From: Posidonia oceanica
Taxonomy: Eukaryota; Streptophyta; Magnoliopsida; Alismatales; Posidoniaceae
DNA: 64,000 nt
Assembly: GCA_037176725.1 (NCBI GenBank)
Contig: JAZBRS010000049.1
Location: 12,108,001-12,172,000, forward strand
Direction: 5' to 3'
Part shown: positions 63,848 through 64,000 of the stretch, piece by piece
How the letters are laid out: the number at the start of each line of letters is the position of its first letter
Position numbering within the stretch: the first letter of the stretch is position 1
Notes under the pieces: generated by a model
Seen by the model: only the letters and a program-made list of their open reading frames with translations
Database searches by the model: none
Told to the model about the DNA's origin: nothing
Translations under genes and position numbers: made by a program

Positions 63848-64000
63848 CTACTGATAGTACTTCTTGAGGTAGCACAAGTTGACCGACTCGGACTACTCGA
63901 CCTGGTCCATGTCCTCAAGAGTTACCACGCCACCTGAGAAGACCTGCTTAACCACGAAGGGCCTACGCCAGTTAGGTCGGAATTTGCCTCGACCGTCGGG
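63848..64000 (-). pseudogene. Integrase C-terminus of element C (partial)
   Basis: The minus strand encodes the GPF-type end of integrase (GKFRPNWRRPFVVKQVFSGG) to the natural stop at 63848-63850. TAG at 63893-63895 replaces the CAG codon (Q) seen in B. The rest of the gene lies beyond the window. The missing 15 C-terminal residues might not abolish function, but this is unknown. Confidence 0.8.

Larger units (their letters stand above)
52757..64000 (-). mobile_element. Element C, Tat/Ogre-like, 3' part
   Basis: Read on the minus strand the visible order is integrase C-terminus (64000-63848), spacer, extra ORF (62485-61283), 41-bp and hairpin repeats, polypurine tract (58770-58759) and 3' LTR (58758 to about 52757). 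It has the same layout as B, so it is the same broad family, but repeats and LTR differ clearly. It lies in A's protease linker. Its 5' part is beyond the right edge. Confidence 0.88.

Overview
The window is plant nuclear DNA, almost certainly from a dicot, and consists almost entirely of nested LTR retrotransposons. I see no host gene, no tRNA or rRNA gene and no prokaryotic feature. The evidence is LTRs of 3.7-6.0 kb, primer-binding sites complementary to plant tRNA-Arg, a Ty3/gypsy gag-pro-RT-RNaseH-(second RNaseH)-integrase order typical of the Tat/Ogre lineage, and one Ty1/copia (SIRE/Maximus-type) fragment. A pomegranate-like (Myrtales) host is only a guess from remembered similarity of the gag and extra-ORF proteins and is unverified.

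Layout from left to right. 1-702: two truncated + strand LTR ends (F, G), nested in an older minus-strand element D. 703-12129: element D, with its 3' LTR (703-2834), a repeat-rich 3' region interrupted by a complete + strand solo LTR (E, 3820-7527, TSD CACAG), and a decayed gag (10316-12129) but no pol. 12130-13987: a minus-strand copia 3' LTR and the end of its internal region. 13988-14058: a 71-bp LTR start. 14059-52716: element A (+): 5' LTR, PBS, leader, and a gag split by an insertion. 22275-50068: element B (-), a complete 27.8-kb Tat/Ogre-like element with two 6.0-kb LTRs, inserted in A's gag with TSD TTCAT/TTCAC. 50069-52716: the rest of A's gag and its protease, cut by element C. 52757-64000: the 3' part of element C (-): 3' LTR, hairpin-repeat arrays, an intact 400-codon extra ORF and the integrase C-terminus.

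How the parts work together: in element B (read on the minus strand) the tRNA-Arg PBS follows the 5' LTR. A pyrimidine-rich CAG acceptor lies just before the first gag ATG. Gag, protease, RT, a degenerate RNase H, a second RNase H and integrase occupy one 8.8-kb reading frame with no frameshift, broken only by TAG codons. Downstream come a plant-mobile-domain/DUF7745-like ORF, arrays of short hairpin repeats, and a polypurine tract held inside a nested inverted repeat.

The most interesting signals are: (1) a hairpin enclosing the polypurine tract, with mirrored changes between three elements; (2) 3'-region repeats built of small hairpins whose stems change in complementary fashion while loops stay similar; (3) a predicted leader intron from an LTR donor to the acceptor before gag; (4) in-frame stops that are nearly all TAG; (5) a second tRNA-Arg complementarity inside every LTR; (6) the intact extra ORF in C. 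All alignments were done by eye; no database search was possible.
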